DNA of 64,000 bases from Clonostachys chloroleuca. Lineage: Eukaryota; Ascomycota; Sordariomycetes; Hypocreales; Bionectriaceae. The stretch's first letter is position 1; the number at the start of each line of letters is the position of its first letter. Shown one piece after another: positions 1 to 10,718 of this stretch. Where the stretch lies: assembly GCA_037952775.1 (NCBI GenBank), contig JBANAY010000003.1, positions 33,728,001 to 33,792,000 of the forward strand. Reading direction: 5' to 3'. Below the pieces are notes generated by a model that worked only from the letters and a program-made list of their open reading frames with translations, searched no databases and had not been told where the DNA came from. The translations under genes and the position numbers were made by a program.

Positions 1-813
1 GACAGCGTATTTCCCGTTTGGTCTGCCACCTCCATCTCGGACGAATTAAGCCTCCAAACAGGGAAGGGGCAGTGGAAAAAAAAATATTCGACCAGCCTGG
101 TGACCATGACGATGGTAATAGTCCGGGGTGTGCAAGTCCGCTCTAGGGATCGGTACCGTACCGTTTGAATATTAGTCCACTTGCTGTTATTCACGCGGGT
201 TTTAGCAGAGTGCCAGGATGCTTGACATGCCTCCCAATGCAGCCTCCAAGGCTTTCCCCGAGCAGCTACGAGGAAGGAGCAGTCGACGCCGGCGTTGCGG
301 TACCTGCCCCCGAGGACGTTCGGCATGCTCGACCGTGCCATCTGGCTCACTCTTTCCCTCGATAAACCAAACCTGATTCCTGTCTTCGTTGCTCGGCCAG
401 GCCTCGACGCTCCTCAAATCTTCTAGTATCAATTGATGTCCTCCTCCTTGCCCGCTTGACCACCCCTCCCCCCAGTCCTTAAAAAAAATACATTCATCAG
501 CCATCCCATCCTCCCATCCCTGTGTGTGAGTGGTGGCGCATTGTCCCAGCATGCAGCTGATAGAGCAACCCCACCACCGTCCAACCAACCGACAGCTCGA
601 AACTAGGACCCCGCCATCACCAAATCCGGCTCCGCAGCTCTCGTCCATCTAAATAGCTGGAGCTTGCCCTCGACCCAGCTTCGGTCTTTCTTCTCTTCTC
701 TTCAGCCAGGCTCAATTGTCCTCGCCAACCCTCGTCTAGTCATTTGCCTGTATTCCCTCTCCTTATACAATCCCCAGCCCAGAGACCAGAGCTAGCTGCT
801 CCCTACCGCAACC
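1..813 (+). promoter_or_regulatory. Upstream region and leader of pyruvate carboxylase
   Basis: No gene is supported here; the 148-codon minus-strand frame at 202-648 has no family signature. From about 680 to 800 the sequence becomes pyrimidine-rich with repeated CTTCT/TCTCTT runs, typical of a fungal transcription start and 5' leader just ahead of the ATG at 814. The start codon sits in a good context (ACCATGG). No specific operator could be assigned by eye. Confidence 0.5.
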
Positions 814-3800
814 ATGGCCGGTGCACCCCAGCAGCCGCTGACCTTCAACGATGTGTTCGAGGAGGAGGAGCACATGGAGCCCAAGGAGGCCCATACCATT
901 CATCACATTCGTGCTAATTCCAGCATTATGCACCTCGACAAGATTTTAGGTGAGCTTCCGACGGTGTTGGGTGCTTGCCCTCGCGGGAGGGAACCCGACT
1001 GCCAGTGCTATCACAAGATGCCCGGCGCAGCTACTAGTAGTGACTTTGGCTAACATTCGAACCTCCACACCTCTAGTCGCCAACCGTGGTGAAATCCGTG
1101 AGTCCATTCCGCCCCCCGGCGCAATCCAATTGAGATCGCTGTGTGCTAATATATTGGGAACAGCTATTCGAGTACGCTCTGCCTTCTGACCACGTCGTCC
1201 GCTTCTTCCTTGCTCCTGTTCTTGCTGCTAACATAGGCATTGCGCAATAGATCTTCAGAACCGTGAGAACCCCTCCTCCATGCATTGGCTTGACTGCGGG
1301 CGACGGGGATTGCTGACTCGTTCTGATAGGCCCACGAACTCTCACTACACACCATCGCCGTCTACAGGTACTTGGCTGTCCGCCCGCAAGGGCAACGAAT
1401 AAATTTACATGTGAAGCGCCAGAGACTGATTATTGGCCTGCAGTTATGAGGACCGTCTCAGCATGCATCGGCAAAGTAAGTCACGCTACCTACTCGTCCG
1501 CCGGCGATGTATTCTCGTTCCTCCAGGAGAGAGATGGATCGACCATTATTCTAATGCGCGACAACACAGAGGCCGACGAAGCTTACGTCATTGGCAAGCG
1601 AGGCCAGTACACCCCCGTCGGAGCCTACCTTGCGGGCGATGAAATTATCAAGATTGCCCTCGAGCACGGCGCACAGATGATTCACCCAGGTGGGTCCCAC
1701 TATTAAGCTTATGCACGAGAGACTCGCCCTTTATTGACCCGAGCTACTTGCAGGTTATGGTTTCTTGTCTGAGAACGCCGAATTCGCTCGCAATGTCGAG
1801 AAGGCCGGCCTGATTGTGAGACATACATTCCAGAGGCGCACGTGCTCATCCTCCCTTTTCTAACAAGCTTCATTTTAGTTTGTCGGCCCGTCTCCACAGG
1901 TCATCGACTCCCTCGGTGACAAGGTCTCTGCCCGTAAGCTTGCCATTGCTGCTGGAGTGCCCGTCGTGCCGGGAACAGAGGGCGCTGTTGCCACATTCGA
2001 GGAGGTCAAGACCTTCACCGATACCTATGGCTTCCCCATCATCATCAAGGCCGCCTACGGTGGTGGTGGCCGTGGCATGAGAGTTGTGCGAGACGCCGAC
2101 TCCCTGCAGGAGCACTTCGAAAGAGCTACATCCGAGGCCAAGTCGGCCTTCGGTAACGGTACCGTCTTTGTTGAGCGATTCCTTGACAAGCCTAAGCACA
2201 TTGAAGTCCAGCTTCTTGGTGACAATGAAGGCAACGTCGTGCACCTGTACGAGCGTGACTGCTCTGTCCAGCGTCGCCACCAGAAAGTCGTCGAGATTGC
2301 CCCTGCCAAAGATCTCCCCGCTGCCACCCGTGATGCTATCTTGGCCGATGCTGTTAAGTTGGCTAAGTCAGTTAACTATCGCAATGCCGGTACCGCAGAG
2401 TTCCTGGTTGACCAGCAGAACCGCTACTACTTCATCGAGATCAACCCTCGTATCCAGGTCGAGCACACCATCACTGAGGAAATCACTGGCATCGACATCG
2501 TCGCCGCTCAGATCCAGATCGCTGCCGGTGCCAGCTTGGCTCAGCTTGGTCTGACCCAGGACCGCATCTCCACCCGAGGCTTTGCCATTCAGTGCCGTAT
2601 CACCACTGAGGACCCTGCCAAGAACTTCTCACCCGATACCGGCAAGATCGAGGTCTACCGATCTGCCGGTGGTAATGGTGTCCGACTTGACGGAGGTAAC
2701 GGATTTGCCGGCGCCGTCATCACCCCTTACTACGATTCCATGTTGGTCAAGTGTACTTGCAATGGCTCCACATACGAAATCGCCCGCAGAAAGGTTCTCC
2801 GTGCTCTCATCGAGTTCCGTGTCCGCGGCGTCAAGACCAACATTCCTTTCCTTGCCCGACTTTTGACTCACCCTACTTTTATTGACGGAAACTGCTGGAC
2901 AACCTTTATTGATGATACCCCTCAATTGTTTGATTTGCTCGGCAGCCAGAACCGTGCTCAGAAGCTGCTGTCCTACCTCGGTGACGTTGCCGTCAACGGC
3001 AGCAGCATCAAGGGCCAAATTGGCGAGCCCAAGTTCAAGGGCGAGATCATCATCCCTGAGATTGTCAGCTCAGCCGGCGAGAAGGTCGATGTCTCTCAGC
3101 CATGCACTGTCGGCTGGCGCAACATCCTAGTTGAGCAGGGCCCCAAGGCCTTTGCCAAGGCTGTTCGCGAATACAAGGGATGTCTTTTGATGGACACCAC
3201 CTGGAGAGATGCTCACCAGTCTCTTCTTGCTACCCGTGTCCGAACAGTCGACCTGCTCAATATCGCCAAGGAGACCAGCCACGCCTTGTCCAACCTTTAC
3301 AGTCTCGAGTGTTGGGGTGGTGCCACCTTTGACGTAGCAATGCGTTTCCTCTACGAGGATCCTTGGGAACGTCTTCGCCGCATGCGCAAGCTCATCCCCA
3401 ACATCCCCTTCCAGATGCTTCTCCGCGGTGCCAACGGTGTCGCTTACTCTTCGCTTCCTGACAATGCCATTGATCACTTTGTTGACCAAGCCAAGAAGAA
3501 CGGTGTTGATATCTTCCGTGTCTTCGACGCCCTCAACGATATCGATCAGCTCGAAGTCGGTATTAAAGCAGTTCACAAGGCCGGCGGTGTTGTTGAAGGG
3601 ACCGTGTGCTACTCGGGCGATAGTAGGTTTTCTTTCCATCTTTACTGTTCTACGTTGAGCGCTTTTGGCTAACCATCTACTCTAGTGCTGGTAAGTTGAT
3701 TATCCCGTTAATTCCTCATCTGATTTGGGAAAATCAATATTCTGCTTGTATTGTTTTGGAAAATCAATATTTTGCTTTTATTGTTTTGGAAAATCAACAT

Positions 3801-5317
3801 TGTGCTTGTATTGTTTTGGAACTGAACTGACCAAACTTTTCAATAGAACCCCTCCAAGAAGTACAATCTTCAGTACTACTTGGCTCTCGTTGACAAGCTT
3901 GTTGCTCTTGATATCCATGTCCTTGGCATCAAGGATATGGCCGGTGTGCTCAAGCCCCACGCTGCCACCCTTCTGATTGGCAGCATCCGCAAGAAGTACC
4001 CCGACTTGCCTATTCACGTCCACACTCACGACTCTGCTGGAACTGGTGTTGCATCCATGGTTGCCTGTGCCCAGGCCGGAGCTGATGTTGTTGATGCCGC
4101 TACTGACAGTCTGTCTGGTATGACTTCTCAGCCCAGCATCAATGCCATCCTTGCCTCCCTTGAGGGAAGTGAGTACAGCCCCGGCCTTGACCCCAGACAA
4201 GTCCGTGCTCTGGATACCTACTGGTCGCAGCTCCGTCTTCTATACTCTCCCTTCGAGGCTCACCTTGCCGGTCCTGACCCCGAAGTGTACGAGCACGAGA
4301 TTCCTGGTGGTCAGTTGACCAACATGATGTTCCAGGCCTCTCAGCTTGGTCTTGGTTCTCAGTGGCTCGAGACCAAGAAGGCTTACGAGCATGCCAACGA
4401 TCTCCTTGGCGACATTGTCAAGGTTACTCCTACTTCCAAGGTCGTTGGTGACCTTGCCCAATTCATGGTCTCCAACAAGCTTTCTGAGGAAGATGTCCGT
4501 GCTCGTGCCTCGGAACTCGACTTCCCCGGATCCGTTCTCGAGTTCTTCGAAGGTCTCATGGGCCAGCCATTTGGAGGCTTCCCCGAGCCTCTACGTAGCG
4601 ACGCGCTCCGTGGTCGTCGCAAGCTCGACAAGCGACCTGGATTGTTCCTTGAGCCTGTTGACTTTGTCAAGGTCAAGCGTGAGCTGGGCAAGAAGCTCGG
4701 CGCTCCGGTGACTGAGTGCGACATTGCCTCGTACGTCATGTACCCTAAGGTCTTTGAGGACTACAAGAAGTTCGTCCAGCAGTACGGCGATTTGTCCGTT
4801 CTTCCAACCAGGTACTTCCTCTCCAGGCCTGAGATTGGCGAGGAGTTCCACGTTGAGCTTGAGAAGGGCAAGGTCCTCATCCTGAAGCTCCTTGCTGTTG
4901 GCCCTCTGAGCGAGAACACTGGCCAGCGTGAGGTCTTCTTCGAGATGAACGGAGAGGTTCGACAAGTCACTGTCGTTGATAAGAAGGCTGCCGTTGAGAA
5001 CGTCAGCCGACCCAAGGCCGACCCCACTGACTCTAGCCAAGTCGGTGCACCCATGTCTGGTGTCTTGGTCGAGCTCAGAGTCCACGAAGGTCACGATGTC
5101 AAGAAGGGCGACCCTCTTGCTGTCCTCTCCGCCATGAAGATGGTAAGTTACAACCTATATCTACCTACTACACTGACTATAAGGAATAAAATCGCTAACA
5201 ATACACTAGGAAATGGTCATCTCCGCCCCTCACAGCGGAAAGGTGGCAGGATTGCAAGTCAGGGAAGGAGACTCTGTTGATGGATCCGACCTGGTCTGCA
5301 GAATTACTAAGTCTTAA
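814..5317 (+). CDS. pyc: Pyruvate carboxylase, 12 exons, 1193 aa
   Basis: Biotin enzyme that carboxylates pyruvate to oxaloacetate using ATP and bicarbonate; anaplerotic and probably cytosolic, since the N-terminus is acidic with no mitochondrial presequence. Exons by hand: 814-949, 1077-1097, 1164-1171, 1251-1262, 1330-1367, 1444-1475, 1570-1689, 1754-1815, 1879-3622, 3686-3690, 3847-5142, 5210-5317; the sum is exactly 1194 codons with stop, matching the fungal family length. Biotin carboxylase covers about residues 43-495 (starts KILVANRGEI; glycine-rich ATP loop YGGGGRGMR). Carboxyltransferase covers about 570-840 (LLMDTTWRDAHQSL), then the PYC/OADA domain, then biotinyl-lipoyl from about 1120. 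The biotinylated lysine is about 1157 in AMKM, and the last intron falls directly after this motif. Exons 3, 4 and 10 are only 8, 12 and 5 nt, each needed to keep conserved residues. Very secure. Confidence 0.97.
3728..3817 (+). repeat. Three tandem 30-bp units inside a pyc intron
   Basis: Three head-to-tail 30-bp copies (3728-3757, 3758-3787, 3788-3817), each beginning GGAAAATCAA and ending TATTGTTTT, with a few substitutions between them and a partial fourth start (GGAA). They lie within the 156-nt intron 3691-3846, between the 5-nt micro-exon and the next long exon, and make up more than half of that intron. Confidence 0.9.
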
Positions 5318-5963
5318 GCGAGAAAAAAAAATACGGGGTTACGGCGCGATTAAACGAGAATGGTTTGGCTCGAGAGTTCCTAAATAGGCTCCTAAATGAA
5401 TACTCAATGTTATTATGAATGTACATCACGAATGAAGCATCAAATGAGTGACATGAAAGAATACACACTTCACTTAAACGAGGAAATAGATCCAGGAGAG
5501 ACGATAGCCAAGCAGGAAGCTATAGCTAAAACCAGTCAGCGTATCGTTATAACTCCTATAAAATTTAGATTGTGTCCAATCTGAATATCCGAATGATCTG
5601 ATTTAAATCTAGCCCTGAGCATTCCCGGATACGTTATTAACGGATGTGTAATCTTCGCTGATATTTTATTATCATCTATCTTGAATGCTGAAACCGTGTC
5701 ACGGAATACTTGCCACGCTCTAATTCGATGTTTCCAGGGCAGCTACTCATACATCTACGCATGGTCAAAACAAAGATTGGCCTCCTCAGGCATGAATCGG
5801 ATAATTCGCTGAGCCCACTTCGATCCGATCTGCCTTATTATCACCAAACACCAAACAACATACGCCCTATATGCTCTAATTTGTCATTCCACATCACACT
5901 CACACGCAGCGACTGGAACAGCCCGGTGCAATGGATCCAGCTTCAATGCTATCATTACTCTCC
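5318..5963. other. Non-coding, AT-rich 3' flank of pyc
   Basis: No gene is visible. The sequence becomes clearly AT-richer after the pyc stop and merges into the degraded GH76 relic on the minus strand. Below 5964, short stretches in other minus frames faintly recall later parts of GH76 (Ser-Ile then Gly-Cys, near 5895-5930), but too weakly to annotate. Confidence 0.5.
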
Positions 5964-6395
5964 TTATCCTCCGAGCTTCGCAGGAGAATTTATTTCTTTA
6001 TCGATCACATCCAGGAATGTCCCGTCACCATTGTCCCATTTGGAAGACCACATATTCCCTTCCTCCTCCCCAAGCAAAGCCTGGTCGTCGTTGCCCTCGT
6101 TCCGGGTCTGATTTTCAGGCACATAGTCCTTTTGTTTGCCAATCTGGAAAAGTAGAGCTTTTTATATCATAGCTATATACATCTCGTCCTTAGAATAATA
6201 CCAGTACTCGATCAGAGCAACAAATATGGCGCCGGCCTCCCACCAGTAATATGGATCGGGCAGAAGTCCCGGAGTCCCACCAGCCTTATCGCTATTATAG
6301 AAGCTCAGTATATCGCTTGCCATCTTCTTCGCCGTGGCTGTAACCGATTCTGTCGAATTTGGGCCTAGATCGTAAGCCCCAAGCAAGAATTGCAC
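5964..6395 (-). pseudogene. GH76 / DFG5-DCW1-type alpha-1,6-mannanase relic, with in-frame stop
   Basis: The minus-strand frame 6395-6165 matches the N-terminal part of glycoside hydrolase family 76 (fungal DFG5/DCW1, GPI-anchored enzymes thought to cross-link mannoproteins into the wall). Landmarks are GLLPDPYYWWEAGA and then a Tyr-Trp-Tyr-Tyr stretch. A TAA at 6162-6164 interrupts it, yet the same frame continues for 65 codons with KALLFQIG, DYVPENQTR and the catalytic Asp-Asp motif GNDDQA, then loses similarity and stops at 5964. No ATG opens the frame (it starts at GTG), although a splice-acceptor-like TTTTCAG lies upstream near 6420. The gene lacks a start, is interrupted and lacks its C-terminal two thirds. 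I read it as a decayed gene. The stop sits where families carry a glutamine-type codon; CAA to TAA would suit repeat-induced point mutation (inference). Confidence 0.75.
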
Positions 6396-6629
6396 GTACT
6401 CAGAGCTGCGCCTCCAAGTCCTGAAAAGACAGCCCGACTGTGTTAGTCATGGGAAGATTCAAAACTGTTTCTGTCTTGCGTTTCCTAAGTAGCTGTTATC
6501 CATCTGTAGGCAGCTGCATAGAGCGCCATCGAAATCTTCCTAAAGAAGTACAAGAGAAAGCAGCCAAGAATGTTCATGTTCATAAAGCAATACCTAATTC
6601 ATATGTAACACAAGATTCCCTTTCTCAAA

Positions 6630-7599
6630 CTATAACAATAGCGCAGTATCTTCTGCCGGCTCCCTCATTTCCTCTAAACACCACCTCGCTTGAATCTGAA
6701 TATTCTCGACCTCGGACTTCTGTAGCTCCTCTAGCCGCTGTATCCAGAACTCCAACGCTCACGGCTATAACCCAAGGTGGAAGAGGGGTCAATACCAGCC
6801 TTGAGAGTAAGCTCGCCAAGACTTGACAGTTGAGGAAAGTCGGTATAGTCAACTTTATCAGTCGTTGCCCTGTTGCTGACCAATATGACAAGACTAGTTT
6901 TGGCAAAATGAATCGTTCGTCTCAGTGTATACAAACGGTCTTCGAATGATGGGGCCCTGTTAGCAGCTGAAGCCTCGATTTGTTCTGCGTCCTCGTCTGT
7001 TTCTGACAGTGGGTGGGAGACCTCCAATGCTTCTCGGAATAGGGAGAGAACACAAATACCAGGGCCATCAAAATGCCGACGGATAGAAGTCTGCCAACAA
7101 AGGTAGCCAGATTGAAACAATACCCGGCACCGTAATCAGGTTGATGGAAACGATGAGTAAACTCATCAATCAAACTAACGGCAAACAGAGGTAGATCAGA
7201 CCAGAATTCGCGGTTATCAGAGAAGGTGACGGATTCGTTTGCGTCGCCAGAGTCAATAAGCCTTTGCGAAGGGCGCAGAAGAGGTCCCGATACCTTGAGA
7301 CTCGCAAGAGCGACCACGAGCGTATCGGGCTCTGTTCTAGAACCCCAGATATGCCTGCCTGTTGCCTGGATACATGCATACCAAATGTCATGTAAGTGGA
7401 CCTCAATATCGCTCAGGGGATAAGAGTCAGTAGCGTATTCCCGGGTTACATAATGGATTTGTTGGGAGATGAGCGGTATAATACGACAGAAGTTGCTCTC
7501 ATTATTATCGGCGAATCGAGCTTCTCCGGCGATGATGTTCCTGAATGTTTCGGACCACACGGGCCAACCTGGTTTCTCTTCGACGGGGGAACATGACAT
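6630..7599 (-). pseudogene. DUF3632 family protein, probably frameshifted
   Basis: Similarity to the fungal DUF3632 family of unknown function runs through three minus-strand frames in correct order. Frame A (7599 down to about 7063) starts MSCSPVEE and holds HDIWYACIQA, then FWSDLPLFAVSL and a Phe-Asn-Leu-Ala-Thr-Phe segment matching the family's NLNAF block. Frame B (about 7062 to 6752) holds SLFREALE and ends GYSRERW. Frame C (about 6751 to 6630) resumes with FWIQRLEELQ and ends ALLL-stop. Family members typically join these as RW-x-FW, so one base appears missing near 6750, and a second shift lies near 7055-7065. No stop codons occur inside the segments. Introns cannot explain the second shift; an intron of about 57 nt starting GTATTTG is a weak alternative for the first, but would remove the conserved REALE motif. 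Either a young pseudogene or assembly errors. Confidence 0.65.
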
Positions 7600-10500
7600 G
7601 ATTGATATAAATTGAGGTGAGCCGAACAAAAGACTCCAACAAGTAGTGCAGATTAGAGATTTCAGAATCAGGTTGAGATGGCGCTAGGATAACACTGAAA
7701 GATGATGCGGCTCCCGGGGGGCTTATAACTTCAAGATGACTTCCTTGGACGAAAATAGGTACTGCTATGTTGATGGTATGATTGCTGCGCCACTGAACAT
7801 ATTGCACGTTGGTTCTTTTTGTATGACTAGGGGTAGGCATATGTTCTGATTAAGTGATAATTGCTACTTGGTAGGCTGAAATTATATGCTGTTGGTTGCT
7901 CACACTTGGTCGATTGCATTAGTTCGAAGAGGATCCTTCTCAAGTGCAGTATGCTATTTTCGATGACTAGAGATTTTATTCGCGCAGTTCGCTCAATAAA
8001 CGCTTGCGTAGCTCTTTGAAACTAAAAATCATGAACATTGAGTTTCAAGCTCTGTTCTTTATCAGAATGCACAGAAAGAAATCCAAGTTGGCCACAGGTA
8101 GCCAAATTTCGATTTCTAGTTACGTAGGTATCTACAAAGAAATGAGTGGGTGGAGAACAAGTAGTAAGCCTGGCCCCAAATCTGCCGCTCGATTCTGTAT
8201 GTTGGAAGTTACTTCGTTTTCTGCATGTGCTGTAAGAATTTAGTTGTCTTATCCTAGCCACAGACTCAAACCATCTATATACCTGCCTAGTAGTTCTAGG
8301 GCGGTCGGATTAGCAACAACCGCTCTGGTCCTAGGCTACCTTACAAACCGGTGACCACCCATATGGATTGCTAGTAAATTCACAAAAGTACTCTTTTTGT
8401 TATAGGGTGAAAACCTTCACACAGCTAGCTTACGGCAACGGAGGTGTATTGGGAAAGGGGATGGGTGACAGTCTTGAGGCTGGACAAATGTCCCACTTGT
8501 TCTGTTGTGGAGAATATGTACACGGTTTCGTGGTTAGCCTATCGAGGTAAAGGTAACTGAATCCTTCAAACATATGTCAACACTTTTCAGTTGCGATGCT
8601 GTCAAGCCAATAACTACACTGCATATTCTTCATATTTTGCAAGCAAGAGCAACATTGCAGCTCTACAGCTACGGCTACGGCTACGGCTACGGCTACGCCT
8701 ATCGCTCGTCTTGGCGGGGGGTAGTCTAGTCAGCTTCGCAGCAACCGCTCGTCTTAATAGTAGACAGACCTGTTAGCTTCACGCCTATCGCTTTTCGATC
8801 ATGGCCAAGTACGGATTGTTTGATTGGCTGTCACGGGCGGCTGAAAATCTGGGACTTTGGTGGCAGACTTCTACAGGTAAGCGATTGAGCAACATAGGGG
8901 GCTAGGCTTGGAAAACCATCAATTGGGTGGCGTTGAAAACGGACACACCATAGCATTCGCCGTTATTGCCCATCACAATGATTACTCAATAAGACAGAAG
9001 ATTCTCGTATTGAGTCTAGAAGCAGCAGCAATGCTGCATGTTGTTCCCGACTTTGCCACTAATGTTATGCTGACGGAGAGATCCTCCCACCAATGGCTCA
9101 CATCTTCCCCTCATCAGGTTGGTGGGCTAGAAATACAACTGGTGCCTGGGAGATGTGAATATCCTCTTCCAAAAAGACAACAACAGCAGGGTTTCCCACG
9201 CTGCTTCAGGGATGGGCGGAAGATATCGGCATCGCCCAGCACACCACTATTGCAATCAAGATGGAGTTAATCAGATGCATCATGGCCGTCTCAGATTATA
9301 GATCACATGAGCCCAATCGGTGAGGCGATGGCAGGCTGGACGCCTCGACAACTGACGGGCAGGCCGCAGGGTTCTGGAACCCCTCTCATGTACCCCGGGT
9401 TGGAGTGCAGGTGGGAGCGGTCGACCGGTAGCAGGCCGCCCAATAACGAGGGCTAGGCTTTTGCATCTTGCAACTCGGTCCGGTCTGATTGCGGCCTCGT
9501 GCAGTGTGGGGGGCGGAGGCACTTGGTTATTCTTGGCTGACCACCGGCACCCACGGCTGCAGCTACCGGTGTGGCCTCCTGTCAATAGCTACGGCTTCTG
9601 GAAGGGGGGGGCAGGGAGGGGCAGTCTGTGGGATTCCCTCTGCCTGGCACACGACCACACCAAGACGAACTTGATACGGTGAGATTCAGAAGGTGGGAGG
9701 CGGCGGTGAGACGTGTGTTCAATGTGTCCAATACTGACAGCATTGTGTTACGCGCTGGGTTTCCCTGATTCTCCGTTGACGTAGTTGTGATTGCGAAGAG
9801 GTTGAATGTTGTACGAGTGCGTCAGTGGCATCTGTCAGATGGAACCCTGGGCAAGCGAGTCTCCGAGTTTCCGAGATCGGGATTCAGTGCATCAATAGCG
9901 ACCAGGGGCTACATAGCTTTGGAATCGTGCATCGAAATACGGACAGCTCATTACACATAGACCAAGTATTACTTTTCCTGCGCATCCAGCCTCATAGGCT
10001 GGCTGGCAGGTCATGCAAGGAAAGCCTTGCTAGGGATGTACCGTATAAATGCACTGGTCGGAATACCCAGGCCCGACGAAAACAATCAGGCTGCATATTG
10101 GAATCAGGAAGCTGACCAGTGGAAGGCAACGGTGAAAGCTCCGATGCTACATATGGGCGGAGGAAAATGTCCCTGAATCGCTGCACAGTCGCGGATCTAG
10201 GGCGAGCTCATTTGCCTTCAAAAGGGATGAGGGATACAACCCACAAGAAACGAGCTGAGCAAGGGACTGAATGTGATAATTGAGACAGCTGTCATTTGCG
10301 CAGGGACGACACCATGACAATCCGGGAGCTGGTAGGGCCGCTTGCAGCTTTCCTACTACCTAGAATGAATGGGTGCGGTCGCTGTTGTCGTGGGAGGTTG
10401 GGCGCTACCTCTTGTATGGAGGGCACACTCCACAGCAAGCGCCACCTCTGGGTCTCCCCCGAAAGGCCCCCCCCAAGACCCCCCACCACCCGACCCTGCG

Positions 10501-10718
10501 TTCCCCTCTACTCTCCACCTTGGCACCACAACCTAAAAGCGAGCTCGAAACCTACCAAAAACCCGTCAGCCCCCGACAGATTACACTCTGCCAAAACTTC
10601 TCGCCACCAAGATCTCAGGATCCCAGCCTTTGCTCACCGTCTTATGAATTTGCTAGGAAGATCAATCCTCAAATTCGATACCAAACTTATCCGAGCCATA
10701 CTCTCTGTCTCATAGGAA
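7600..10718. other. Gene-free intergenic region
   Basis: I see no credible coding sequence. Up to about 8900 the sequence is AT-richer, like the relic stretch before it; after that it returns to a composition near the window average. The only repeat noted is a short hexanucleotide array at 8668-8697. No tRNA-like B box was found on either strand. Confidence 0.5.
8668..8697 (+). repeat. GGCTAC hexanucleotide microsatellite
   Basis: About five uninterrupted copies of a GCTACG/GGCTAC hexamer. It lies in non-coding sequence between the DUF3632 relic and the next gene. An in-frame Leu-Arg repeat results if translated, but no gene surrounds it. Confidence 0.9.

Noticed and set aside
202..648. 148-codon minus-strand open frame upstream of pyc
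   Set aside because: Composition is Gly/Arg/Trp-rich without motifs, it overlaps the likely promoter, and no splice or family support exists.
5931..6155. Plus-strand frame opening MDPASMLSLLSLSSELRRRIYFF, which looks like an F-box start
   Set aside because: It is the antisense of the GH76 relic; the minus-strand reading carries family motifs including the catalytic Asp pair, so this is a shadow.
7505..7840. 111-codon minus-strand frame overlapping the DUF3632 start, as a possible first exon
   Set aside because: Out of frame with the conserved segment and lacking a splice pair that would connect them in phase.
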